Positions 35,758 to 43,458 of a stretch of DNA of 64,000 nt are shown piece by piece. Origin of the DNA: Bacteroidales bacterium 52_46 (lineage in GTDB: Bacteria; Bacteroidota; Bacteroidia; Bacteroidales; Muribaculaceae); the NCBI GenBank assembly GCA_001915385.1, contig MNQK01000030.1, positions 45,225 to 109,224 of the forward strand, written 5' to 3'. The position numbers were made by a program, and so were the translations under genes. Every line of letters starts with the position of its first letter. Position 1 is the first letter of the stretch. The notes under the pieces are model-generated. The model worked only from the letters and a program-made list of their open reading frames with translations, did not search any database and was not told the DNA's origin.

Positions 35758-36146
35758 ACTTCATTATCGGCGAAAATATATTTGACAACCTACTGAACGA
35801 AGCCGCCTCAAACGCACGCCTACGCACGAATCTTGATTTACGCAACTCGGAGTCGGACACGTCGCAACGCATGCTGAATGCGCTGATGCCCGGCACGTCG
35901 GTGCCCGTACACCGCCATCTCACGACGTCGGAGACGGTGGTACTGCTTAAGGGACGCCTTGCAGAGGTCTATTTTGACGACAACGGCAACGAGACCGAAC
36001 GCATCGAGCTTGACGCCAACGGCGCGAACCGCGGAGTGCAGATAGAGGCGGGCCGCTGGCACACCATCGACGTGCATGAGCCGTCGGTCATCATCGAGGT
36101 AAAGGACGGTGCATACGCGCCGCTCGCCGATGACGAGGTACTGTAA
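35754..36146 (+). CDS. wbuC: WbuC-family cupin protein
   Basis: 130 residues from the ATG at 35754, which overlaps the previous stop codon; a longer frame upstream only shadows the transferase gene. Single cupin domain: PGTSVPVHRHLTTSETV (about 46-62) has the metal-ligand histidines and glutamate, RWHTIDVHEPSVIIEVKDG the second cupin motif. WbuC proteins recur next to FucNAc/QuiNAc genes; their reaction is unknown, perhaps a sugar isomerisation or a metal-dependent accessory step. Confidence 0.88.
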   Translation: MNFIIGENIFDNLLNEAASNARLRTNLDLRNSESDTSQRMLNALMPGTSVPVHRHLTTSETVVLLKGRLAEVYFDDNGNETERIELDANGANRGVQIEAGRWHTIDVHEPSVIIEVKDGAYAPLADDEVL

Positions 36147-36226
36147 AACGGAGGCGGGAACTCCCTATATATCACTATTACAATCTATAATTTCTGTAAC
36201 CTATAGTAATCCTAATACAAAAGAGA

Positions 36227-38287
36227 ATGAGTTATTTTTCAAAAATATCAAGCTGGTACTTTACCAAAAAATCATTGCCATACTGGGCTGTAGCACTTCT
36301 TGACTGCATGTTGGTGTTCATGTCGATGATATTTGTGTATTCACTCAACAACGGATTGATACGGACGGCTACCCTGTTCTGGCCACTATGCGCGACATTT
36401 CTGCTTTATATGTGCTGCTATGTAATCGGATTCAGGATATTCCGCACATATTCGGGAGTGTTCCGCTACTCATCGTTCATCGACCTGCAGCGGGTGTCGA
36501 GCGCCGTGCTGTTAGGCATGGTACTGGCACTTGCGCTTCATACATTGCTACAGAATTACAGTGACTTTTTCGTGCATATACGTGTACGCGCCATATTGAT
36601 ATGGTCGGTGATGTCGCTGCTGCTGATGTGGAGTATGCGCGTGTTTGTCAAATTCCTGCATGACTATTCGTTTGCGAGCAAGAATGCCGAGAAAGTGTTC
36701 ATCTACGGAGTGAGGGACGGCGGCATAGCCATAGCAAAAAGCCTCGGAAACCAGGATTCGGTAAAATACACGCTGTCGGGATTTATCTCGGACGAGCCCG
36801 ACATGTGCGGGCGAATGCTGATGGGGGTAACGGTCTATGCCAATGACAGCCACCTCACAGACAACATGAAGCGCAAGGAGGCGAGCAAGCTGCTCGTATC
36901 GCCCTTTCTCACGGAAAAACTGCGCGAGAACCAACGCATGATCAACGACCTCATCGAGGCCAACATAAAGATATTGATATACAGCCAGGTACAGGAATGG
37001 GACGGCAAGAGCGGCATACGTACACAGCAGTTGCGCGAGATTGAAATCGAGGATCTGCTGCCGCGCGAAAAAATTGACATAGACATCGACGCCACGTGCC
37101 GCCAGCTTTCGGGCAAACGCATACTCATCACCGGTGCTGCCGGCTCGATAGGCAGCGAAATCGTGCGTCAGGTATCGATATACGCTCCCGATAAGCTGAT
37201 ACTTATAGACCAGGCCGAGACGCCGCTCCATGACGTGCGTCTGTTCATGGCCCGCGAGTTCCCGGAACTGGAAGCGCATACCATAGTGGCCGACATTGCC
37301 CACAAAAGCCGCATGACGGAGATATTCGACATGTACCGACCCCAGTATGTGTTCCACGCGGCTGCCTACAAGCATGTGCCGATGATGGAGGACAATCCGG
37401 CCGAGGCGATACAGAACAACGTGGAGGGTACGCGCATCATAGCCGACCTTTCCGTAAGATATAACACTGAGAAATTCGTGATGGTGAGCACGGACAAGGC
37501 CGTGAACCCGACCAATGTGATGGGCTGCTCGAAACGCATCTGCGAGATATACGTGCAGGCGCTCGACAAGGCCATCAAAGAGGGGAAAATCAAGAGCAAG
37601 ACGCGTTTTGTCACGACACGTTTCGGAAATGTGCTCGGGTCGAACGGCTCGGTGATACCCATCTTCAAGGAGCAGATAAAACGTGGCGGCCCGCTTACGG
37701 TGACACATCCCGACATTATCAGATATTTCATGCTTATACCCGAGGCGTGCAAGCTCGTGCTTGAGGCGGGAACGATAGGCCAAGGGGGCGAGATATTCGT
37801 ATTCGACATGGGGGAACCGGTCAAGATAGTTGACCTGGCAAAACGAATGATCAAGCTGAGCGGTGCCGACGTGCAAATCAAGTTCACGGGACTGCGCGAC
37901 GGCGAGAAACTCTATGAGGAGGTGCTCAACGAGAAGGAGATAACGCTTCCGACGGTTCACCCGAAAATCATGATAGCCAAGGTGCGTGAATATGACTACA
38001 GTTCGATTGTCCCGGTATTTGACGAGCTGTACAATTCATCGCTTGGAGAGGACAACATGTCGATTGTGCGGCGAATGAAACGTCTTGTGCCGGAATTCCG
38101 AAGCCAGCATTCGGTGTATGAGGTACTCGACAAGGAGCGCCGGCAGCCGGCGGGAGAAATAGGCAATTCGCTGACAAATCCCACGGATTTCGAGCGCACT
38201 ATTATCGACGGCGCCCATTCAATCACTGCCACCGGCAAGGAGGGTGTCAGGACCGATGCCGGCAAGAAGCCGGTGGAGGTGAAGTGA
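36227..38287 (+). CDS. Membrane-bound nucleotide-sugar 4,6-dehydratase (WbpM/CapD-like)
   Basis: 686 residues, the long form of the family. Four hydrophobic segments lie in the first ~140 residues, then a first Rossmann-like region (VFIYGVRDGGIAIAK) and the SDR domain with GAAGSIG (303-309). The catalytic residues are the STDKAVNPTNVMGCSK segment, with M432-x3-K436 replacing Y-x3-K as in WbpM. It converts UDP-GlcNAc to UDP-4-keto-6-deoxy-GlcNAc at the inner membrane, feeding the WbpV-like reductase. Last gene of the polysaccharide locus, 24 bp before the terminator. Confidence 0.92.
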   Translation: MSYFSKISSWYFTKKSLPYWAVALLDCMLVFMSMIFVYSLNNGLIRTATLFWPLCATFLLYMCCYVIGFRIFRTYSGVFRYSSFIDLQRVSSAVLLGMVLALALHTLLQNYSDFFVHIRVRAILIWSVMSLLLMWSMRVFVKFLHDYSFASKNAEKVFIYGVRDGGIAIAKSLGNQDSVKYTLSGFISDEPDMCGRMLMGVTVYANDSHLTDNMKRKEASKLLVSPFLTEKLRENQRMINDLIEANIKILIYSQVQEWDGKSGIRTQQLREIEIEDLLPREKIDIDIDATCRQLSGKRILITGAAGSIGSEIVRQVSIYAPDKLILIDQAETPLHDVRLFMAREFPELEAHTIVADIAHKSRMTEIFDMYRPQYVFHAAAYKHVPMMEDNPAEAIQNNVEGTRIIADLSVRYNTEKFVMVSTDKAVNPTNVMGCSKRICEIYVQALDKAIKEGKIKSKTRFVTTRFGNVLGSNGSVIPIFKEQIKRGGPLTVTHPDIIRYFMLIPEACKLVLEAGTIGQGGEIFVFDMGEPVKIVDLAKRMIKLSGADVQIKFTGLRDGEKLYEEVLNEKEITLPTVHPKIMIAKVREYDYSSIVPVFDELYNSSLGEDNMSIVRRMKRLVPEFRSQHSVYEVLDKERRQPAGEIGNSLTNPTDFERTIIDGAHSITATGKEGVRTDAGKKPVEVK

Positions 38288-38310
38288 GGATAGACAATCA
38301 AGAGATATGG

Positions 38311-38346
38311 AAGCCGCGGGAAATCGTTTTTTCCGCGGCTTTTTTG
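38311..38346 (+). terminator. Rho-independent terminator ending the polysaccharide locus
   Basis: AAGCCGCGG (38311-38319) pairs with CCGCGGCTT (38333-38341), extended by GAAA/TTTT pairs inside, and is followed by a T run. A strong intrinsic terminator 24 bp after the last capsule gene. Confidence 0.9.
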
Positions 38347-38362
38347 TGTGGAGATTGGTGGG

Positions 38363-38389
38363 ATTCCGCTTACGCGTCATCACTTGGCT
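38363..38389. repeat. Copy of the RAYT-linked repeat (half element)
   Basis: A 27-bp stretch starting ATTCCGCTTACGCGTCATCA is identical to 42043-42069 beside the RAYT gene. Only one arm is present here, so it is a half-palindrome. Confidence 0.9.
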
Positions 38390-38401
38390 ATAAATGTATT
38401 T

Positions 38402-38497
38402 ACGGACGCACAGACGGTGCAATGCGATTCAAATAGGGAATATAGAGGGCTGAAAGCCCTCCGCTATTTGAACCGCATTGCACAGACCGTGCGTTGC
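38402..38497. repeat. Large imperfect palindrome with central hairpin
   Basis: Left arm (from 38402: ACGCAC, 6 divergent bases, TGCAATGCGATTCAAATAG) and right arm (CTATTTGAACCGCATTGCA ... GTGCGT) are inverted repeats of about 31 bp with few mismatches. Between them GAGGGCTGAAAGCCCTC makes a second hairpin. The whole could fold into one long stem. It lies next to the half RAYT repeat and after the capsule terminator. Confidence 0.8.
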
Positions 38498-38509
38498 TAC
38501 GGCGGGGAA

Positions 38510-39358
38510 TCAGTAGTCGGAGAAGAGGGTGGGTTTGATTACTATGCCTACGCGGAGCTGGGAGTGGAATTTGTTGTAGTCGAGGAGGCCTTCGCCGTAG
38601 CCGTTGTAGTATTGGAGGAAGAGGTACTGGTTCTGGTTGTTGCTTAGTTTCCAGGCGAGCTCGAAGATGGTGTTGTAGTTGAGGTTCCAGCCGCGGCGCT
38701 TGACGAGGACTACGGAGGCGTTCCAGCGCTTGTTGTTGGAGATGTAGGATGTGCCTACCTGGTAGATGCCGCAGTAGTCGAGGATGTCCTTGTTGTTTTC
38801 GCCGTCGATAATGGGTATCCATACTTTGCCGTGGACACTGAGGTTGGCGTCGACAATGATATTGGCTCCGAAGGTGATACGGTTCCACGAGCGCGACTGG
38901 ATGCTGTCGCGTCCGTTGCTTTCGTGCTCAATCTGAAATGTGAGTTTTCCGATGAAGCGGTTTTTGACGAACAGCGGTTTGCAAAGGCCGATACCGGGGT
39001 TGAAGTTGAGGTCGGTCATCGGCAATGATTCCTCGAGGACGTTCCAGAATACTTTCTGTGTGTAGAAGAGGTAGAGGTATGTGTTCCAGGGGAGGGTGCT
39101 TTTGGTGAGTTTCTGGGCGATTGACACCTGAAACTTGGCGTTTGTGTTCTCGCGGGTGATTTTCTGGCCGATTGCGGGGCCGAAAATGAAATAATTGTCT
39201 TTGTACAGCCCGAAATATGGGCCTTTGTCAAATTCGTGCCGCACGGAGTCGGTGTTGAGCCGCTGTCCGTCGACAGTCACAATCTGAGCGCCTGCCTGCG
39301 GTGAGGCCAACATGGCGACCATGACTGCAATAAACAGATTACAGATTATCCTTTTCAT
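38510..39358 (-). CDS. pldA: Outer-membrane phospholipase A (OMPLA)
   Basis: 282 residues from the ATG at 39358 (another ATG two codons upstream is possible). Signal peptide MKRIICNLFIAVMVAML up to about AGA, then a beta-barrel. The catalytic triad of the PldA family is visible, numbering from the upstream ATG: H147 and S149 in IEHESNG and N161 in SRSWNR, with the same 2- and 12-residue spacing as H142/S144/N156 in E. coli OMPLA. The enzyme hydrolyses phospholipids in the outer membrane when it is perturbed and needs calcium and dimerisation. It is the only complete minus-strand gene in the window and is divergent from the lipoprotein gene at 39455. Confidence 0.93.
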   Translation of the reverse strand: MKRIICNLFIAVMVAMLASPQAGAQIVTVDGQRLNTDSVRHEFDKGPYFGLYKDNYFIFGPAIGQKITRENTNAKFQVSIAQKLTKSTLPWNTYLYLFYTQKVFWNVLEESLPMTDLNFNPGIGLCKPLFVKNRFIGKLTFQIEHESNGRDSIQSRSWNRITFGANIIVDANLSVHGKVWIPIIDGENNKDILDYCGIYQVGTSYISNNKRWNASVVLVKRRGWNLNYNTIFELAWKLSNNQNQYLFLQYYNGYGEGLLDYNKFHSQLRVGIVIKPTLFSDY

Positions 39359-39366
39359 ATTCATTG

Positions 39367-39399
39367 CAAAGATAAATATCTATTTTATATTTAGCCAAT
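39367..39399 (-). promoter_or_regulatory. Promoter of pldA with almost no 5' leader
   Basis: On the minus strand TATCTTTG (39374-39367) follows ATTG (39399-39396) after 21 bp. The -7 box ends only 2-8 nt before the candidate start codons, so the transcript would begin at or near the ATG. Confidence 0.55.
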
Positions 39400-39442
39400 C
39401 AACTTTGTATGATTTTGTGTCCTTTTAGTAGAATTTTTTACT

Positions 39443-39450
39443 TAATTTTG
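39443..39450 (+). promoter_or_regulatory. Probable -7 box immediately before the DUF4369-like lipoprotein gene
   Basis: TAATTTTG matches the TAnnTTTG consensus and ends four bases before the ATG at 39455. No TTTG at the ideal spacing was seen (nearest at 39414-39417), so the upstream box is weak. If used, the mRNA would be nearly leaderless. Confidence 0.4.
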
Positions 39451-39454
39451 CGGC

Positions 39455-40429
39455 ATGAAGCTATACAAATCAATATATTTGAATATCATAGTGCCACTTA
39501 CGGCACTATGCATCGCATCGCTCGCCACAAGCTGCGGCGGGAAAAAACCTTACAGAATCGACGGTACGGTAGAGGGACTGGGCACACAGAACATCACGGC
39601 CATATACCATGACGGTACGTCGCTCAGGACAATGACTACCAACGCGGTCAATTCGACGTTCCACATCGAGGGTAGTTCGGAACAGCCCGTCATCATCGAG
39701 CTGTATGACAACCAGCGTCAACGCATAGGCTGCGTAGCGGCCAGGAACGGCGAGGAGATAAAGGTGAAATTCAAGGCTGCCGACCGCTGTTTCATGGAGG
39801 CGACGGGCGACGAACTGTCGGCGGCGCTCGGCGAATTTCTCAAAAAGAATGCCAAGGGACTCAATGACGCGATAGAGCGTCAGATAGCTACAGCTCCATC
39901 GGCCGAACTCTCGGCACTCTTAGCGGGATATTACTATGACATCAATGAAGACGCCGTGCGTGCCGACTCCATACTGTCGCTTATTGACAACAATGCGGTA
40001 ATGTCAAACGCCATGCTGCGCTCCAAAGCGGAGATAGCCGCACGTATGGCCGAAACGCCCGATTCGGTACCGGTGCTCGAACTGTATTCATGGAACGACA
40101 CTGTGGTGAGATTCGAGCCGTCGAAGAAAACCGCTACGCTCTATATCTTCACCGACGCTCACAGGATGCCCGACTCGATTGTGGACTTCGCCGACTCGCT
40201 TGCGCGCGACATACGGGTGGCATCGGTCAGGATGTCGATTGACTCGTTCGGGTGGCACAATGATTGCCGCCGCTTCTCCAAGAAGGTGGAACATCTGTGG
40301 GCGCTCGGGGGCGTAAACAATGCCGTGCTTCGGGTGCTCAACATACCGAGGCTGCCCTATTTCGTTGTCGCCGACACCACCTCACGCCTGACATACCGCG
40401 GCACGACGCTTCCGGCGATTTCCAAGTAA
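39455..40429 (+). CDS. Lipoprotein with DUF4369-like N-terminus and degenerate thioredoxin-like fold
   Basis: 324 residues. Lipoprotein signal ending LATSC (lipobox). YRIDGTVEGLGTQNITAIY starts a DUF4369-type beta domain common at the N-terminus of Bacteroidetes thiol-disulfide proteins. The C-terminal third (KKTATLYIFTD to LNIPRLPYFVVADTTS) follows the thioredoxin order, including a cis-proline-like RLPYFV, but no CxxC is present, so it should be redox-inactive. It lies 45 bp before the YifB gene and is probably co-transcribed. Exact role unknown. Confidence 0.75.
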   Translation: MKLYKSIYLNIIVPLTALCIASLATSCGGKKPYRIDGTVEGLGTQNITAIYHDGTSLRTMTTNAVNSTFHIEGSSEQPVIIELYDNQRQRIGCVAARNGEEIKVKFKAADRCFMEATGDELSAALGEFLKKNAKGLNDAIERQIATAPSAELSALLAGYYYDINEDAVRADSILSLIDNNAVMSNAMLRSKAEIAARMAETPDSVPVLELYSWNDTVVRFEPSKKTATLYIFTDAHRMPDSIVDFADSLARDIRVASVRMSIDSFGWHNDCRRFSKKVEHLWALGGVNNAVLRVLNIPRLPYFVVADTTSRLTYRGTTLPAISK

Positions 40430-40474
40430 CCGACCTCCTTCCGAAATATCAATCAACCGTACAAATCCCATACC

Positions 40475-42025
40475 ATGCTTGCCAAGACTTACGCCGCCGC
40501 CCTCCAGGGTATAGATGCCATCACAGTGACCGTAGAAGTGGTCGTGGACAAGGGTATAGGCTATACCATCGTCGGGCTGCCCGACACAGCTGTCAAGGAG
40601 GCGGGCGAGCGCATACAGACGGCGCTGTCGCAGTCTGGACAGGAATGGCCGCGGCGCCACACTGTGGTCAACCTCTCCCCTGCCGACGTGCGCAAAGAGG
40701 GTGCCGCATACGACCTGCCGATGGCTATCGGGATACTTGCCGCCGACGAGAAGATACCAGCCGGGCAGCTATCCGATTTCGTGATGATAGGCGAACTGTC
40801 GCTTGACGGGACGGTGCTTCCGGTGAAGGGGGTGCTCCCGATGGCGATAATGGCTCGCAAGGCGGGGTTCAAGGGGATGATAGTGCCGAAGGCCAACGAG
40901 ACGGAAGCGGCGGTAGTCAACGACATTGACATCTACGGCGTGGAAAGCCTCAGGGAGGTGGTTGATTTCTTCAACGGGACACTCAACATAGAGCCTACGG
41001 TGGTGAACACCCGTGAGGAGTTTGCCAAAGGTTCCGACATCAGCGACCTCGATTTCAGTGATGTCAAGGGGCAGGAGAATGTGAAGCGGGCGTTTGAGGT
41101 GGCATGCGCCGGGGGCCACAACATACTGCTCGTAGGCCCTCCGGGATCGGGAAAATCAATGATGGCGAAGCGGCTGCCGTCAATCATGCCGCCGCTGACG
41201 CTGGCCGAGGCACTGGAGACGACGAAGATACACTCCGTGGCCGGAAAACTGGGGCGCGGGTCGATGCTGATGACGTCGCGACCGTTCCGCGCGCCGCACC
41301 ACACTATCTCGCCGGTTGCTCTGGTAGGTGGCGGGGCAAGTCCGATGCCGGGAGAGATTTCGCTCGCACACAACGGGGTGCTGTTTCTCGATGAATTTCC
41401 GGAGTTCAGCCGGGCGGTGCTTGAGGTGATGCGTCAGCCGCTTGAGGACAGGCATATATCGATAAGCCGCGCACGGTATGCCATCGACTATCCGGCGGGG
41501 TTCATGCTTGTTGCGTCGATGAATCCGTGTCCGTGCGGATACTACAACCACCCGACCAAAGAATGCACATGCGCCCCCGGTGCCGTGCAGCGGTATTTAG
41601 GGCGCATATCGGGGCCGCTGCTCGACCGCATAGACATTCAGGTGGAGATAATGCCGGTTCCGTTTGACGAACTGTCGTCACTCCGGAAGGGGGAAAGCTC
41701 GGAGGCGATACGCCGGCGCGTGGTCGAGGCAAGGCATATACAGTCAGTGAGATACGCAGGGCATCCGGGGGTATTCTGCAACGCGCAGATGACGTCGAAG
41801 ATGCTTACGGAATACGGGCGCCCCGACCGCGAGGGGCTCGAGATGCTGCGCACGGCGATGGATAGATTCAACATGTCGGCCCGCGCCTACGACCGCATAC
41901 TGAAAGTGGCGCGCACCATAGCCGATCTCGACAAGAGCACCGAGGTAAAGAGCCGGCACATCGCGGAGGCGATAAGCTACCGCAACCTCGATCGCTCGAA
42001 CTGGGGCCAGACGTACCGGGGGTGA
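40475..42025 (+). CDS. comM: YifB/ComM-family Mg-chelatase-like AAA+ ATPase
   Basis: 516 residues. N-terminal Lon-protease-like ChlI fold (about 1-170), then the AAA+ core with Walker A GPPGSGKS (221-228), Walker B LFLDEFPEF, and SMNPCPCGYYNHP with the family's cysteines (zinc-like cluster); C-terminal lid domain. ComM is a hexameric helicase that aids branch migration during natural transformation in other bacteria; YifB homologues are widespread and their role in Bacteroidales is less clear. Confidence 0.93.
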   Translation: MLAKTYAAALQGIDAITVTVEVVVDKGIGYTIVGLPDTAVKEAGERIQTALSQSGQEWPRRHTVVNLSPADVRKEGAAYDLPMAIGILAADEKIPAGQLSDFVMIGELSLDGTVLPVKGVLPMAIMARKAGFKGMIVPKANETEAAVVNDIDIYGVESLREVVDFFNGTLNIEPTVVNTREEFAKGSDISDLDFSDVKGQENVKRAFEVACAGGHNILLVGPPGSGKSMMAKRLPSIMPPLTLAEALETTKIHSVAGKLGRGSMLMTSRPFRAPHHTISPVALVGGGASPMPGEISLAHNGVLFLDEFPEFSRAVLEVMRQPLEDRHISISRARYAIDYPAGFMLVASMNPCPCGYYNHPTKECTCAPGAVQRYLGRISGPLLDRIDIQVEIMPVPFDELSSLRKGESSEAIRRRVVEARHIQSVRYAGHPGVFCNAQMTSKMLTEYGRPDREGLEMLRTAMDRFNMSARAYDRILKVARTIADLDKSTEVKSRHIAEAISYRNLDRSNWGQTYRG

Positions 42026-42039
42026 GGCGAACGAGGGCG

Positions 42040-42138
42040 TTTATTCCGCTTACGCGTCATCACTTGGCTGAATTACCAATGTTGATACACCGGAAGAAAT
42101 GGCATTATAGCTCCGTGATGACGCGTAAGCGGAATAAA
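42040..42138. repeat. Perfect 24-bp inverted repeat upstream of the RAYT gene
   Basis: The arm at 42040-42063 (starting TTTATTCCGCTTACGCG) is the exact reverse complement of 42115-42138, with 51 bp between. Part of the left arm plus 6 bp (42043-42069) recurs at 38363-38389. A REP-like element of the kind RAYT proteins are thought to move. Confidence 0.9.
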
Positions 42139-42183
42139 GAGAGAAATTGCATGAAAAATTGCCATAATTAATTTTATATCTGT

Positions 42184-43179
42184 ATGACCATAGAAAAGCC
42201 GGAATATCCGTTTAATAAAGAACTGAAGCACCGGAACACACGCCGCGCGGCTTTTTGTAATTATCTTGATCCGGGCTTTTTCATGATTACTATAACCTCA
42301 GCCCCCGGAATACCTGCTTTTTCCGCCATATCCGGTACTCCGGAGGCGCCTATCGTATCATACAGCAGGCTGGGGGCTGTCATACGGGATAAAATAGAGT
42401 CCATACCGTCATATACGCCGCAACTTAATGTCATTGAATATGTAGTAATGCCCGACCATATACATATTCTTCTTGAGGTAGCAGTACGGCTTCCGAGACA
42501 TTTAGGGAAAGTAATCGGGGGATTCATGGGCGGGTGTACCGTCGGAGCGAGGGAAGCGGGAATAATTACGGACGAAGCATCGGTCTTTGAAAAGAATTAT
42601 CACGACCGTGCCATGACGAAAATCGGTCAAATCGGCTGCGTACGCAATTATATCCGTGACAATCCGCGCCGGTTACTTATCAAACGGCTACACCCTGATT
42701 TCTTCCAACGATACATGCATCTGAATATCGCAGGAAGAGAATATGCCGCTTACGGAAACATCTTTCTCCTGCGTCATGACTATCTCATGCCGGTACGCAT
42801 ACACCGCCGCTGGAGCAAACGAGAATTTGAGGCATACGAAGATGAGTGTCTGTCGGAGATAGCAAAAGGCGCCATTGCCGTCTCACCTTTTATTCACCCG
42901 GCCGAAAAAGCTATACGTGCAAAAGCGCTCGATATGGGCGCAAGCGTAATACATCTGCGCCACGAAGGATTTGACTCGCGATTCAAACCACAAGGCAGTG
43001 ATTTTACTCTGTGCTCATCGGGCAGGCTATTGCTTCTGGCCGCATGGCCCGACAATACTGGACACCGCACCGCAGCAGGCTACTCCGAATTTCATTCCAT
43101 GAACGACATGGCAAACAATATTGCTTCGCTTACCTCAGACTGCCGCATGCATATTGTCGATTTTTATAAAAAAGCATGA
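42184..43179 (+). CDS. REP-associated tyrosine transposase (RAYT) with DprA/SLOG-like C-terminal domain
   Basis: 331 residues. The first ~175 form a Y1 HUH nuclease: VMPDHIHILLE has the metal-binding HxH (92-94) and YIRDNPRR the catalytic Y156, in the place of the RAYT 'YIhxNP' motif. Such single-tyrosine enzymes cut at REP palindromes. The last ~150 residues are not part of the minimal enzyme: AVSPFIHPAEKAIRAKAL, GASVIHLRHEGFDSRFKP and SSGRLLLLAAWP follow the order of the Rossmann-like DprA/SLOG fold. The gene has a 24-bp inverted repeat 45 bp upstream, and the same sequence recurs 3.7 kb away. The fold match of the tail is my reading, not a computed hit. Confidence 0.82.
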   Translation: MTIEKPEYPFNKELKHRNTRRAAFCNYLDPGFFMITITSAPGIPAFSAISGTPEAPIVSYSRLGAVIRDKIESIPSYTPQLNVIEYVVMPDHIHILLEVAVRLPRHLGKVIGGFMGGCTVGAREAGIITDEASVFEKNYHDRAMTKIGQIGCVRNYIRDNPRRLLIKRLHPDFFQRYMHLNIAGREYAAYGNIFLLRHDYLMPVRIHRRWSKREFEAYEDECLSEIAKGAIAVSPFIHPAEKAIRAKALDMGASVIHLRHEGFDSRFKPQGSDFTLCSSGRLLLLAAWPDNTGHRTAAGYSEFHSMNDMANNIASLTSDCRMHIVDFYKKA

Positions 43180-43458
43180 GGCCGGAGGGGCGGATGCATG
43201 GGGAATGCATGGGGAATGGAGGGGCATGGATATTTTTTTGCGGGGATTTTTTGGGGGATATTAAAAGTATTGCTATCTTTACGAAATGGGGGTAGCTATT
43301 TTAGCTATAGTAGCTATCATAGCTATGGTAGACGCGGTTGGTGGAGATGGAGGTGGAGATGGCGCGGACGCGATGAATCGCGTCCCTACAATTTAATTAT
43401 TTTTTTGCTTAATGACTTTTAATTCAATATCCGGAGAAACCAACAATAACAATAAAAT
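43180..43458. other. Spacer with low-complexity repeats; no gene
   Basis: Contains two copies of GCATGGGGAATG (43196-43218), four irregular TAGCTAT units (43292-43328), GGTGGAGATGGA repeats, and a perfect 9-bp palindrome GGACGCGATGAATCGCGTCC (43366-43385). An open frame through it (43198-43422) encodes a repeat-derived tryptophan/arginine-rich peptide and is not credible. Confidence 0.6.
43250..43281 (+). promoter_or_regulatory. Probable promoter for the EEP-GH29-GH13 unit
   Basis: TTTG (43250-43253), 20 bp, then TATCTTTA (43274-43281), one base off TAnnTTTG. It would give a leader of about 170 nt that includes the TAGCTAT repeats and the CGCGATGAATCGCG palindrome. Confidence 0.45.

Noticed and set aside
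43198..43422. 74-residue open frame after the RAYT gene
   Set aside because: It consists of translated simple repeats and overlaps a promoter-like sequence; no credible protein features.
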